Assembly: GCF_023091745.1 (NCBI RefSeq)
Contig: NC_068910.1
Location: 50,703,272 to 50,767,271, forward strand
DNA: 64,000 bases
From: Budorcas taxicolor
Lineage: Eukaryota > Chordata > Mammalia > Artiodactyla > Bovidae
Reading direction: 5' to 3'
In this document: one piece after another, positions 21,840 through 32,452 of the stretch
How the letters are laid out: every line of letters starts with the position of its first letter
Position numbering within the stretch: the first letter of the stretch is position 1
The notes under the pieces: generated by a model
What the model saw: only the letters and a program-made list of their open reading frames with translations
What the model was told of the DNA's origin: nothing
Databases searched by the model: none
Translations under genes and position numbers: made by a program

Positions 21840-22160
21840 TTTTCAACTGTCTCTCACTGTGCTGTGTGATACTTTGAACTGAACTAGGTATTATTTGTGT
21901 TTGTACCTTGTACTAAAATGTAAGCCCTCCAGGGACTTACCTGGCAGTTCAGTGGTTAAAGCTGCACTTCCACTGCAGGAAGCACAGGTTCATTCCCTGG
22001 CTGGGGAACTAAAATCCCACATGCCAAGTGGCACAGTCAAATAAAAAAATTAAAAAAAAAAAATATATAAGCCCTCCAGAGCAGACCATGCTTTCATTCC
22101 TACAGCAGTAACCAAAATAGCCCCTGGGACACAGGTGAAGGTCAGTAAACATCAGCTGAT
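21840..22160 (+). mobile_element. L2-like 3' end, split by a CHR-2 SINE
   Basis: Left part includes 'tattatttgtgtttgtacc' and 'ctaaaatgtaagccctccag'. After the SINE it continues 'agagcagaccatgc', 'cctgggacacaggtgaagg' and 'cagtaaacatcagctgatgg', the usual order of the L2 3' end ('...taagctcc..agggcaggg...ggcacatagtagg...'). Confidence 0.55.
21931..22067 (+). mobile_element. CHR-2-type SINE
   Basis: tRNA-like head (AGTTCAGTGGTTAAAGCTGC, B box GGTTCATTCCC) followed by 'ggggaactaaaatcccacatgcc' and an A-rich tail. A 12-bp target duplication TAAGCCCTCCAG is present at 21921-21932 and 22068-22079. Confidence 0.92.
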
Positions 22161-23015
22161 GGCGAATGCATCAAAGACATGTACTTCTGTGTGCACGTGC
22201 ACACGTGTACAGTTCGTGTAGCCCTACCAGAAACACAAATACAGTACTTGATAACAGAGAAGGAAATTTGGTGAAAGTTGTCCCAGACCCCATCTCATTC
22301 AAGTGTCAGTTTTTGAAGGAGCTTTGTAAAGGGCTCTTTACTGGAACTTTCTGTGCTGGGAAGTGGCACCTTTTCCCCCATTATCTCCCCTCAGAGGGTG
22401 ACAGCCCTGAAATAGGAAAAGATTTGATAAGCAAAGGGCTTGCCAGCTAATTTCTTTCCCTGGGATACTTTGTAGAGTTTGGCGTGAAGCTGACAAAGGA
22501 ACTGCTATCTGAAGATCTCGCTCTGGCTACCCCAGAACAGCGCCCATTTCCTATCATCGCTCAATCCTATCTCTTGAGGGCTGAGAAAAATCCCATGCCC
22601 TGATAACACATCAGATTTAGTCCAGTCTTCCTTAATCAAATTGTCCATCACAGGGGAGGAAGTGGTTGTGTTCAGAGCCTAAGAAGAATGGAGAAGAGTT
22701 CCTTCTTAGATGCTTGTGGCACAAGTGCTGCAGCCCCTGTTCATTATAAATAATATCCTTTAGGACAACATGGACTTTAGTTGGTCATGTGCGGATCTCA
22801 AGTTAGCAGTAGATGGAGGGTATGAAAAAGTTATGTCAGCTGACAATGATTGCCTCTAAAGAGTGGTAATATGGGAGATTGATATTTCGTTTTCCCTTTT
22901 AGGTTATACTCTATTTATCGTTACTATAAAATATTGGCTCTGATCCCCCATGTTGTGTAATACATCCTTGTAGCTTATTTTATACCCAATAGCTTATGCC
23001 TTTTACTCCCCTGCA
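22161..23015. other. Unique DNA, no feature recognised
   Basis: Contains a 'gtgtgcacgtgcacacgtgtac' alternating purine-pyrimidine patch near 22190-22212 with E-box-like CACGTG cores. No gene seen; a 94-codon frame at 22166-22450 is unsupported. Confidence 0.4.
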
Positions 23016-23028
23016 TATTTCTTTATTG

Positions 23029-23227
23029 TTGCTAAGTGCTGTTTGACTCTTTTGTGACCCCATGGAGTAGGCTGCCAGCCTCCTCTGTCCATGGGGATTT
23101 TCCAGGCAAAAATACTGGAGTAGGTTGCCATTTCCTTCTCCAGGCGATCTTTTCGACCCAGGGATCCAACCTGCATCTCCTGCATTGGCAGATGGATTCT
23201 TTACCAGTGAACTACCAGGGAAGCCCG
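23029..23227 (-). mobile_element. Bov-tA SINE, antisense
   Basis: Complete head at the right (AACTACCAGGGAAGCCC). Target duplication TATTTCTTTAT at 23016-23026 and 23228-23238. Confidence 0.93.
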
Positions 23228-23238
23228 TATTTCTTTAT

Positions 23239-23893
23239 ACAATTCTGCAAATTTAATTTTTTCCCAGAATAAAGATGTATTCATTTTGTAATCAGTAAAT
23301 AAAACAAAGCCCATGTATGCTTCTTTCCTAGTCAACAAATTTAAGAACCCAGCCCTTGTGCCTCCAGGATCTGTTGATTAAAGTAGTTCTTCATTTGGGC
23401 AGAATGGGAGCAGGAGTGTCTTCCCAGTAACTGCTGAGCCCTGACTAGCTAGCTCTCTGTAGCAATAAAATTCCAGTGTTACATGGGCACACGCCACCTA
23501 GCTAAGGTTTTCCTTCAATGTCCCCAGGAAGTCATTTCTGAGAAGGGTTAATTACCACTCTGCATTGGAGAATCAATCAGATTCTAGCTATTCCCTTTCT
23601 CCTTGTCGCCCCCTTACTGAACAGAGAGAGGAAAATCTGTGCAAAGAAGCACTGGGTTTCATGTTCTGATCCAAGCTGACTTGCCATTGCGTTTTTGTGC
23701 CTCGAACACGTAAAACGTTGACATGGTGTCCCCGGTCCTTGTCTGTGTCCTTTGCTTAGTTCCTATTTGTTCCATGATGAGTTTGCTGTAATCTCTCTAG
23801 ACTCTAACCCTCTAACTTCAGGCACCAACTGCTCCACTTCTCCTAATCTCAACCTGCTGCTTACTTTGATGGCTTGTATTTCATCTTCTTTGG
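23239..23893. other. Unique DNA, no feature recognised
   Basis: No repeat or exon recognised. Confidence 0.45.
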
Positions 23894-24103
23894 TACTTCC
23901 CTGGTGGCTCAGATGGTAAAAAATCTGCCTGCAAGGCAAGAGACCTGGGTGTGATCCCTGGGTCAGGAAGATCTCCTGGAGAAGGGAATGGCAACCCACT
24001 CCATTATTGCTGCCAAGAGAAGTCCGTGGACAGAGGAGCTTGGAGGGCTGTAGTCCATGGGGTCGCAAAGAGTCCGACACAGCTGAGAGACTAACACTTT
24101 CCC
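23894..24103 (+). mobile_element. Bov-tA SINE
   Basis: Starts 'acttccctggtggctcagatgg'; B box mutated (GGTGTGATCCC). Tail ends GACACAGCTGAGAGACTAAC. Confidence 0.92.
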
Positions 24104-24227
24104 ATATCATCTCCTTTACCCGGGCTGAATGTGTAAAGACTGTGATCCTGACTTTCCACGTGTTGGAGGGTAGGTGTCACGCACAACAGCTTTCCAGTTA
24201 AGCAGGCTTCTTTTCACTCCTGACATG

Positions 24228-24390
24228 GCTGCCTGCTAGCTGTACGATGTTTTGCTTGGTCCTTCTTTTCTCACAGGTGAAATGGAATGGGGTCTGGGTA
24301 ACAGTAATACCAAATGTGTGGAGATATTTCAGAGATTTGATATCATCACAGAAGTCCTAGGATTAGTGCCTGACACATAGCTGAGATTAC
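24228..24390 (+). mobile_element. MIR SINE, sense
   Basis: 'ctgctagctgtacgatgttttgc' and 'ttcttttctcacaggtgaaatgg' match the MIR core and CORE-downstream part; it ends 'gattagtgcctgacacatagctgag'. Confidence 0.7.
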
Positions 24391-24532
24391 AATATTGCTA
24401 GATTTCTTCACAGGAGTTGTTACCAGGGGAATCATTTCCCCTTGTTAAAGAAATAACTACATGGAATTACCTTGTGGCACCTATTATATTGCTGTTCTAG
24501 GAAGGAACAGCTCTCTTGCAAGCCACCTTCTC

Positions 24533-24650
24533 TAGGGATTTCCTTGGTGGTCTAGTGGGTAAGACTTCACACTTCCAATACAGGGGGCCCAGGTTCGATC
24601 CTCAGTCTGGAAACTAAGATCCCACATGCCACGTGGCCAAAACACAAACA
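24533..24650 (+). mobile_element. CHR-2-type SINE
   Basis: Head 'agggatttccttggtggtctagtgggtaag', B box GGTTCGATCC, body 'aactaagatcccacatgccacg', tail CAAAACACAAACAAAAGCC. Confidence 0.92.
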
Positions 24651-24779
24651 AAAGCCTGCTGCTCTAGAGGATGGTGGTCCACTCCTGTGAAGTGTCATCT
24701 CACCCCATTCACCAAGGTGAATTTCATATATGCCACATAGTCTGTATTTCAGGTAAGTCAACTTCAAGCATTAGCCACT

Positions 24780-24950
24780 ATGTATAAAATAGAGAAGCAG
24801 CAAGGATATATTGTCTAGCACAGGGCATTATAGCCATTGCTTTGTAATAATTTTTAATGGAAAATGAATTGTAAATACTGAATCTCTCCACTATACACCT
24901 GAAGATAATATTGTTTTAATAAATGAATTATATTTCTCTTAAAAGTTGTT
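24780..24950 (+). mobile_element. L1 3' end, sense
   Basis: 'tgtataaaatagagaagcagc', 'gtctagcacagggcattatag', 'actgaatctctccactatacacc' and 'ataatattgttttaataaatg' follow the L1 3' UTR in order. Diverged. Confidence 0.7.
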
Positions 24951-25935
24951 TTTTTCCTCAAGCAGCTTTTCCTTGTGATTCGGTAACTGAAAAGTTGCCG
25001 TGCATTTGTGTAAACACAGATGATGGTTTCTTGCTGTCTGTTCCCATGTGTAATTAGAAGACTCTTACAAGCTCCCTACCTGACTCAGAGTCTGAAGATC
25101 AGTTTCTCCCTTTTTCCTGTTACAAGAACTTGAACAAGTCTTGTGATGAAATGGATCGCAAGTTCTTTCAATTATTTGGAGTAAAGGATGCTTCTGGCAG
25201 TACCAGTGGTAGAGTCAGTGCTGAGCTCACTCGTTAAACACGGATTTAGAGCAGAAATAAACTCGGGCACAGTAGAAATGAACGAGGCTGCTTTTGCAGA
25301 TCCCCTGAGCTAGTGCCCACCAGACGTGGAGTACGAAGCCCTGATTTCAGAGAATCTTCTAAAGTCAGCGGTGCCTCTGGTGCTTCTGCTCCAGAGCAAG
25401 AAGGGAAGGGAAGTGTCTGAGAGCTAATACCCAATCCCAGAGCCATCAGGGATGGCACTCGCACTGGGTCTCCTGAAGCACCAGAGCCCGCAGGCCGGCC
25501 TGCCTCCTGTCTTCTGTGACACCCGCAGAGAAGGATGCGATGATCCCGGGGAGAAGCGCGCCTCCCCTCCTGTTAAAGCGATCAGTGGAAAGGATGAGTA
25601 ATGAGTGAAAGAGCATCAGTGACTCTGCTGCTTAATGAGCTCGGTCCTCTTTGCTGCATGCCCCTGATTTCCACAGCTTGCTAAATAAAAGTTTATTTAT
25701 GTTCCTTAGTGTAAGATAATTTCCGCAAAATGAGCTTTAATAAAGTGAAAGGAGGTACAGGGAGAAGCGCTACAGGAAACTAATGAAGGCCAAAATGAAG
25801 AATGGAAAAAATAATACGTTTTTATTAGGGATCCCTGCCAAGAAACCCCTCTGTGTGGGAACAGATCATGAGAAGAAAGATTACTTAACGTTGACGTGTT
25901 CTATCTTGAGCAAGAGAGGTGGGTACCCTAGCTAT
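24951..25935. other. Unique DNA with a possible conserved noncoding block
   Basis: No coding frame is convincing. Segment 25590-25760 has homeobox-type TTAATGAG / TTTATTTATG words and lacks repeats, a composition often seen in deeply conserved noncoding DNA, but conservation cannot be judged from one sequence. Confidence 0.35.
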
Positions 25936-25946
25936 AGGACACTTTA

Positions 25947-26080
25947 TTTTGATTTATTTATTTTTTGCCATACCATATAGCATGCAGGGATCTTAGTTCC
26001 TCGGCCAGGGATTGAACCTTTGCCCCCTGCAGCGGAAGCGTGTAGTTCTAACCACTGGATCACCAGGGAAGTCCCATTAC
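25947..26080 (-). mobile_element. CHR-2-type SINE, antisense
   Basis: Reversed tail 'atttattttttgccatacc', body 'gggatcttagttcctcggccagg', head at right 'actggatcaccagggaagtccc'. Target duplication AGGACACTTTA at 25936-25946 and 26081-26091. Confidence 0.93.
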
Positions 26081-26091
26081 AGGACACTTTA

Positions 26092-26904
26092 AAGCATAGT
26101 TGAATTCCAGTCATTCATCGTTTGTCACTCTGCCCTACACTTGACTGCAAATTGGTCTTTCGAGATCACGAAAAGCAGACTCTCATGTTCTTTAAGCATG
26201 TGAAGGAATTTCGCTACTCTGCAGTCCATTTACTGCTGATGCTTTGGTGTTGCGTCTGGGTTACCTACCCTCTCACAACCCTAAGACCCTCACATCTTAA
26301 GGGGGAATCTTTTCTTTGGTGCATCAGAGAACCACTTTGAGCTTTCTGAGCCATGGGATCCAGATCTGCACCGAGCATCTCTGTTAGGACACAGCAAAGG
26401 CTGTGGGCAAGAGTAGATCTGGTCCTGGTGAAGGGCGTAAGAGTCCTGCGTATGGTACTGAGAAGGAGACTGTGGACTGGTTATTGAAGGAAGATAAATA
26501 TCTGTGATTTTTATTTCAATTTGAAAATCCCTAGGGATTTAGAGAAATAGGGAAACAATAAAAAAGTGATCCAAGAAAGAACAACCAATGGAGTAGGAGG
26601 AAAACCTACAGGCCAAAACGTGATTTTGTTTCTAGGAGGAAGGATTCATGATGTAAACTGCTGTTCTAATGAGATAGGGACTGAGATTTGAGCGGATTAA
26701 TAACAACAAAGGCTGTTAAAATCAGGATTTCAATGGAATAATGGGAAATCACTGATTAGCACGAGTATAAGACAAAAAGAAATGAAATGGAGACGATGAC
26801 TGCAAACATCAATTTGAAATACTTCTCATGAGAAGGGGAACAAATAAATGGGTAGCAGTTTGAAAGGAAAGCATGTTCAAGATAGATTTAGATTTTTTTA
26901 AATC
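26092..26904. other. Unique DNA, no feature recognised
   Basis: No repeats or exons recognised; a 72-codon plus frame at 26122-26340 has no family match I can see. Confidence 0.45.
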
Positions 26905-27368
26905 ATCTTCCAAACTTCCTTTTATTTTTTTATTTTTTTTTAATTTTTATTTTTACTTTAAGATTTAGATTTTTTTTATTGAAGTATAGTTGATTTACAG
27001 TGTGCAATCTTTGCTGTATAGCAAAGTGACTCAGTTTTACACATACACTCTTTTTGAATTTTCTTTTCCATTATAGTTTATTCCAGCAGATTGGATATAG
27101 TTCCCTGTGCTATACAGTAGGACCTTGTTGTTTATCTAAATGTAATAGTTTGCACCTATCAACCCCAAACAAACTCCCAGTCCAACCCTCCCCGCCTCCC
27201 CTTGGCGAATATTAATACTAGTCTGTTTTCTATGTCTATGAGTATGTCTCTGTTTTGCAGATAGGCTTATTTGTGCCATATTTCGATTCCACATATAAGT
27301 GATATCATATGGTACTTGTCTTTCTCTTTCTGACTTACTTCACTTAGTATAATAATCTCTAGTTGCAA
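26905..27368 (-). mobile_element. L1 3' UTR, antisense, truncated
   Basis: Opens with a T-rich tract (reversed poly(A), 26920-26980), then 'attgaagtatagttgatttac', 'ccctgtgctatacagtaggacc', 'ccctccccgcctccccttgg' and 'gacttacttcacttagtata'. It ends before ORF2. Confidence 0.9.
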
Positions 27369-27660
27369 GATACATTTTAATATAGAATAAATAGCACTAT
27401 GTTCATATGTTAATATGAATAATCCAATTGAGGGAGGAAATTGATACTATTTGAGAGAGTGAAGTATTGCTGGAGTGTTGTCCTTGTGTAAGTAAGAGAG
27501 GAGGGGAGGATGCTTTATAAGGGAAGACAGGTGTTAATCTATTGTAACATGAGGGAAGGCACAGCATATGAATATAAATGTTGTTCAGTGCATAGGTGAG
27601 TTATAAAAGTCATGAGAAATGATCAGGTTTTTCAGTGAATTAAGAAGCAAGATCATCAAC

Positions 27661-28400
27661 TGGGAGTAAAAATGCTGTCAAACTTAATTTTCTCTAAAAA
27701 AGTAAGGCCAATTAAAAAAAAGTAAATCCAAGCCTCTTATCATATATCCAGATTCACTCAAAAATAAATTATAGATTTATTAATAAGTATAACTTTTAGA
27801 AGAAATGATAGGAGGAAGTTTGTGAGACCAAGGGTATGGGAAATATTTTTAGTCATGTACACCAAACTCATGATTCACTAAAAAGAAACAAAACAATAAA
27901 TTGGATTTTATTAGAATTAAATACTTTTGTTCTACAAAAGATATTGTTAAGAGGTTGAAAAGACAACCTATGGTCTGGGAAAAAATAAACCACATAGCCA
28001 ACAAAGGTCTAGTATCTAGAATATAGATAAAAAGAATGAATCAATCTAGTGTGAAAATGTGTAAAAGAAGTTGAGAAATTCACAAATAGAATAAACTGAT
28101 GGTAAGTAGGCACATGGGCTTCCCAGGTGGCTCAATGGTAAAGAATATATCTGCCAAGCAGGAGATGTGGGTTTGATCCTTGAGTAGGGAAGATCTCCTG
28201 GAGAAGGAAATGGCAACCCAGTCTAGTATTCTTGCCTAGGAAGTCCCATGGACAGAGGAGCCTGTGGGTTACAGTCCCTGGGGTCGCAAAGAGTTGGACA
28301 CAACTTGGCGATTAAACAACAACCAGGTAAGCACATGAAAAGATGTTCACCACTCTCAGGGAGGTGTCTTGCCTCTATACTGCAGGTCTGTGGGAAAAGT
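27661..28400 (+). mobile_element. Old L1 ORF2 segment, sense, split by a SINE
   Basis: 'aataaattggattttattag', 'acttttgttctacaaaagatattg', 'agaggttgaaaagacaacc' and 'caacaaaggtctagtatc' are L1 ORF2 words in order. After the SINE, 'aggtaagcacatgaaaagatg' continues it. No open frame remains. Confidence 0.8.
28117..28323 (+). mobile_element. Bov-tA SINE inside old L1
   Basis: Head GGGCTTCCCAGGTGGCTCAA, tail ends with AAACAACAACC. Flanks 'gtaagtaggcacatg' and 'gtaagcacatg' are the diverged target duplication within the L1 text. Confidence 0.93.
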
Positions 28401-29677
28401 GCTTGTGTCTTTCCATCACCATTTAGATCATTCCAGTAGTCATTACTTAGACCAGTGGGCTGAGAAAGATCACTATTCTTTGATAACAGAGTGGACTTGG
28501 GAACCATAGGTCAGAAAGGAAAAAAAAAGGAAAAATAATCACAACCAGTGGAGTAGAATTGGTAGAAGAAGATAGATGGAAAATAGCATTATAGTTAAGT
28601 AAATAAATTAAATAAAGGCATCTAAAGGGTTTCAAGTACAGCAGCAAAGAGACTTTCTTGCACAACAAAACCTATCTTCACAAGTAAAGATTTTGCAGAT
28701 TAGTTGAAAAACAGACTGGCCACTATTGAGACCTCAGTTATAATAGTTCTCTGAAGGATCAAGTGCCAGAAACCTCTTAAAACATGGACTAAGAATAAAA
28801 GGAGCTGATATTCATAAGGGAGAAGATAGGAGCTTGGGGGACTGAGACTTTCAACATTAATATATGCATTTCAACAGTAGAAGAAGGAACAAAGAGTAGA
28901 GACAATAAATAAATAGTAAAGTTAACTCTGAGAAAGAAAGATCAGGGTTTCCAGACTGAACATGTTGAGAGTTCTAGTCTAAATTAATCAGAAAAGGCAC
29001 CATCTCCCAGGCATACCTGGTATTTAAGACCTATGCACTCTAAGGATATAAACCATATATACTTGCAGGCCAGAGGAAGGTAAGCACACAAGAAACACAA
29101 ACTATGACTGCCGTCAGATTCCTCAGTAGCAAAATTTGCACTTAGGAGTCAGAAGAAAAATATCTATATGTCATTAAAAAATAAATAATTGAAATGAGTT
29201 TTAAATTTTGGAATGGTATTATTTGACAAATATATCTCTATCTATGTTTATATCTCTATCTGTCTTATCTATTTAAATTTTGAGGAAGTTTAATAATTCT
29301 TAGAATAATCAATGTGTTATATATTTGAAGCATGCTTCTAACAAAAGAACAGAAACTTCATGAAGAAAAGAAATAGTAAATATGGGATGTTTGGATGTAG
29401 ATACAGACAAAGCTGATAGTCACCTTGCTTGCATGAGTACAGCTGTAGTGGTTGTTTAAAATTACTGAAACACTTGGATACCACTCAGTACATGGCTACT
29501 AACTGGATCCCTGAACTCTCTCTCACACCTCTGACCCTTGCTACCTGGTCTCTTGTCTAAAGATACGCTGGACCATCTTATAGTCCAGCAATTAAAAGCC
29601 TACTGTCTGGACCATCAGAAGGCTTCCAGGCGTTTAAATTTGTTTTCATAGAGCCATATGTAGAGTTGTGCATCAGG
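28401..29677. other. Unique AT-rich DNA with a short TCTA-type tract
   Basis: A degenerate (TCTATC)n tract lies at about 29230-29275. Otherwise no gene or repeat is recognised. Confidence 0.45.
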
Positions 29678-29679
29678 TA

Positions 29680-29759
29680 CTGGGTTGGCCAAGTAGTTCA
29701 TTTGGGTTTTTTCATACGATGTTATGGAAAAACTCGAATGAACTGTTTAGCCAACCCAG
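29680..29759. mobile_element. 80-bp mariner-type MITE, palindromic
   Basis: Imperfect terminal inverted repeats CTGGGTTGGCCAAGTAGTTC and its partner GAACTGTTTAGCCAACCCAG meet almost without a loop, and a TA target duplication flanks the element (29678-29679, 29760-29761). Length and TIR style match the ruminant mariner-derived MITE, the counterpart of primate MADE1. Transcribed, it would form a near-complete hairpin. Confidence 0.88.
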
Positions 29760-30029
29760 TAATTCTACTTTTTTGTGCTTCTTGTTCTCTTTCTCTCCCT
29801 CTCTCTTTCCCCTTGGTTAGATTCAATATAGGTTAATCCATTTTTTTTTCAGTCTTCTTAAGTAAACAGTGTCTGCATAATGGAACTGGAATTGACTTCT
29901 GTGCTTGCCAACAGAGATTCCCTAATTGATATGCTCATAGTTTCATCATCTGTACATGAGTCCTGCTGCTCCTCTGACTTCCTTGGCTTCTAGATATAGG
30001 GACTGGCAAACATAGACATAAAGATTTAA

Positions 30030-30600
30030 GGAATAAAATCACATTTTCTAATATTGTGCAACCTACTTTTTGCCTTTACTAACAAACATATTTTAAGTTT
30101 AAATAAAAAATATTAAAATACTAATACACTATAATTCTACCAATACAATGGTTAATTTATTTTACTAGTTTTATATTCTTGAATATGTAACTTACTACCA
30201 GTGTTTAGTTATTGTAAACATAATAGTGAGTACACTTATGCTGATTTTAAATTATTTTCTTAGGGTCATTTCCAACAAGTGGAATTTCTGAATCAACTAA
30301 AAGCATAATTTTAAATTATTTGATATGCAGAGTTGATTTCCCCTCCAGAAGCCAGATTCTTTGATTATTCAATCAGTGTCTTAAAAATCAAATTCCTCCG
30401 TCTGTTAGTGAAAAATTTTTGGACTAATGGGCAATGTATTTTTCTTTTGCCAACTGGGTAAAAATAGTATCACATTACCTTAATTTGCATTTCTTGAGTT
30501 GAAGTCCTTAAAAATATATTCCTTTACTATCCATTCATTTCCCATTGTTTTAAATTGGCCACTTTTTTTTAAAATTAATTTTTACTGTGGTATAGTTGCT
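30030..30600 (-). mobile_element. Old L1 fragment, antisense
   Basis: Reversed L1 3' region words: 'agttattgtaaacataatagtg', 'gtcatttccaacaagtggaatttctg', 'gccaactgggtaaaaatagtatcac', 'aatttgcatttcttgag'. At the right edge 'ttactgtggtatagttgct' is a younger-style L1 3' UTR piece, so two insertions may abut. Confidence 0.6.
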
Positions 30601-30621
30601 TTTTGCCAACTAGGAAGGAGG

Positions 30622-30822
30622 GGCTTCCTAGGTGGCACCGTGGTAGAGTCTGCCTGCCCAATGCAGGGGATGCAGATGTGGGTTCAGTCCCTGGGTCAGG
30701 AAGATTCCTTGGAGTAGTAAGTTGCAACCCACTCCAGTATTCTGGAAAATTCCAAGTACGGAAGAGCCTGGGGGGCTACACTCCATGGGGTTGCAAACAG
30801 TTGGACACGCCTGAGCACATTC
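30622..30822 (+). mobile_element. Bov-tA SINE
   Basis: Head GGGCTTCCTAGGTGGCACCG, B box GGTTCAGTCCC, tail 'gttggacacgcctgagcac'. The middle lost a few bases ('attctggaaaattcc'). Confidence 0.92.
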
Positions 30823-31300
30823 TACTTCAAACCATCAAACTATCAATAGTCACTTTACAGTGTTGTGTTAACTGGCCATTCTTTCTAAACAAAATTACAT
30901 GGATATTTGGGCTCTTTCTAGCCTTTAGTTATCACATAAAGTAGCCAGTAGTCAAAAATGGCATTTTAACTTTAAATTAATTACGATGAAATAAAATACA
31001 AAAATTTGTTTCCTAGTTACACTAGCCATGTTTCATGTAAGCAAAACAGACCCCTGAGAATAGGAGCCAGCATGCTGGATTGCACTGCTGTGATTTTCCA
31101 CCATGGCAGAAATTTATACTGGACAGTACTGGTCTTAAATTTCTATTATACAACACTTCAATAAAAATAATTAAATTTTTATAATTCTTAAAAAATTAAT
31201 GTATCTATTTAAAATCTTTTAAATAAAGCCTAACTTAATATCTTCAGATTCATTTGGTATCCAGATATGTGGATTGCATCTTTTCTTTTGAATTGTTACA
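30823..31300. other. Unique AT-rich DNA
   Basis: A short L1-like 'tttacagtgttgtgttaac' occurs at 30854-30872, perhaps the continuation of the L1 piece left of the SINE. Nothing else is recognised. Confidence 0.4.
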
Positions 31301-32063
31301 CAGTAAGTCCCCTACATATGAACTTCCAAGTTTCGAGCTTTCAAAGATGTAAACATGCTTGCCAGCCCCCGTATGCCAGTTCTTGTACTACTATACTTTT
31401 TTCATGGTACTGTCAGTTCAGTTCAGCTCAGTCGCTCAGTCGTGTCCGACTCTTTGCGACCCCATGAATCGCAGCACGCCAGGCCTCCCTGTCCATCACC
31501 AACTCCCTAAGTTCACTCAGACTCACGTCCATTGAGTCAGTGATGCTATCCAGCCATCTCATCCTCTGTCGTCCCCTTCTCCTCCTGCCCCCAATCCCTC
31601 CCAGCATCAGAGTTTTTTCCAATGAGTCAACTCTTCGCATGAGGTGGCCAAAGTACTGGAGTTTCAGCTTTAGCATCATTCCTTCCAAAGAAATCCGAGG
31701 GCTGATCTCTTTCGGAATGGACTGGTTGGATCTCCTTGCAGTCCAAGGGACTCTCAAGAGTCTTCTCCAACACCACAGTTGAAAAGCATCAATTCTTCGG
31801 CACTCAGCTTTCTTCACAGTCCAACTCTCACATCCATACATGACCACTGGAAAAACCATGGTACTGTACTATAAGATTAAAAATGTTTTCTTTATTTTTC
31901 ATTTGTTTTTTATGTATTATTTGTGTGAAAAGTATTATAAACCTATTATAGTACAGTACTATATGTGTTAGTTGGGTACCTAGGTTAAATTTGTTGGACT
32001 TAGGAACAGATTAGACTTATGAACTCTTGGAATGGAGCTTGTTAGTACATAGGGAAATTAATA
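31301..32063. mobile_element. Non-autonomous DNA transposon (Tigger-like), split by BovB
   Basis: Left end CAGTAAGTCCCCTACATATG and right end 'ttgttagtacatagggaaatt' are imperfect inverted copies (shared CCCTA-TA-AAC spacing). Internal 'gttgggtacctaggttaaatttg' and 'aggaacagattagacttatg' match a mammalian repeat I remember with these ends. The family name is uncertain. BovB lies inside at 31414-31856. Confidence 0.5.
31414..31856 (-). mobile_element. BovB LINE 3' end, 443 bp, with target duplication
   Basis: Perfect 11-bp target duplication CATGGTACTGT at 31403-31413 and 31857-31867. The minus-strand frame 31859-31428 is open for 143 codons with SWTVKKAECRRIDAFQLWCW, EISPRISLEGMMLKLKLQ and GRRRRGRQRMRWLDSITDSM, ending KSRTRLSD, which is the BovB C-terminus. 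Low divergence from the consensus I remember suggests a fairly recent insertion. Confidence 0.96.
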
Positions 32064-32099
32064 CATATATTTTGTATGGAATTGTGTGAATTTGTTATA

Positions 32100-32230
32100 G
32101 CATTCTTTAGGTATAAATTATATACCATAAAAATTCACCCCTTGTAAATATTCAGTTAGTTTCAATACATTTATAGAGTTGTGCAACCATAACTTCAATC
32201 CAATCTTAGAATATTTGCTTTACCTCAGAA
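32100..32230 (-). mobile_element. Old L1 fragment, antisense
   Basis: 'ggtataaattatataccataaaa', 'gtttcaatacatttatagagttgtgc' and 'accataacttcaatccaatc' match the reversed mammalian L1 3' UTR. Confidence 0.6.
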
Positions 32231-32452
32231 AACCTCTTGGAGTCTCTTTGCAGTGAATCATTCAGTTGTGTACGGGTCTCAGCCTCTGGTTCACCCAAGA
32301 TAAATGGAGAGATTTCAGGCCCCTGTGGCTCTTTGATCTCTGAGAACTCATTGTTAAATCCCTGGCTAGTCAGCTGATCCACTCCCAGTTCCAGAGTGGA
32401 GCTAGTTGGTTTTGTTTCCTTGCCATTGAGCTCACCATTGAATTAACATTTG

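Noticed and set aside
21931..22067. tRNA gene
   Set aside because: A and B boxes are present but the body and A-rich tail are those of a CHR-2 SINE; no cloverleaf is intact. The same holds for the Bov-tA heads.
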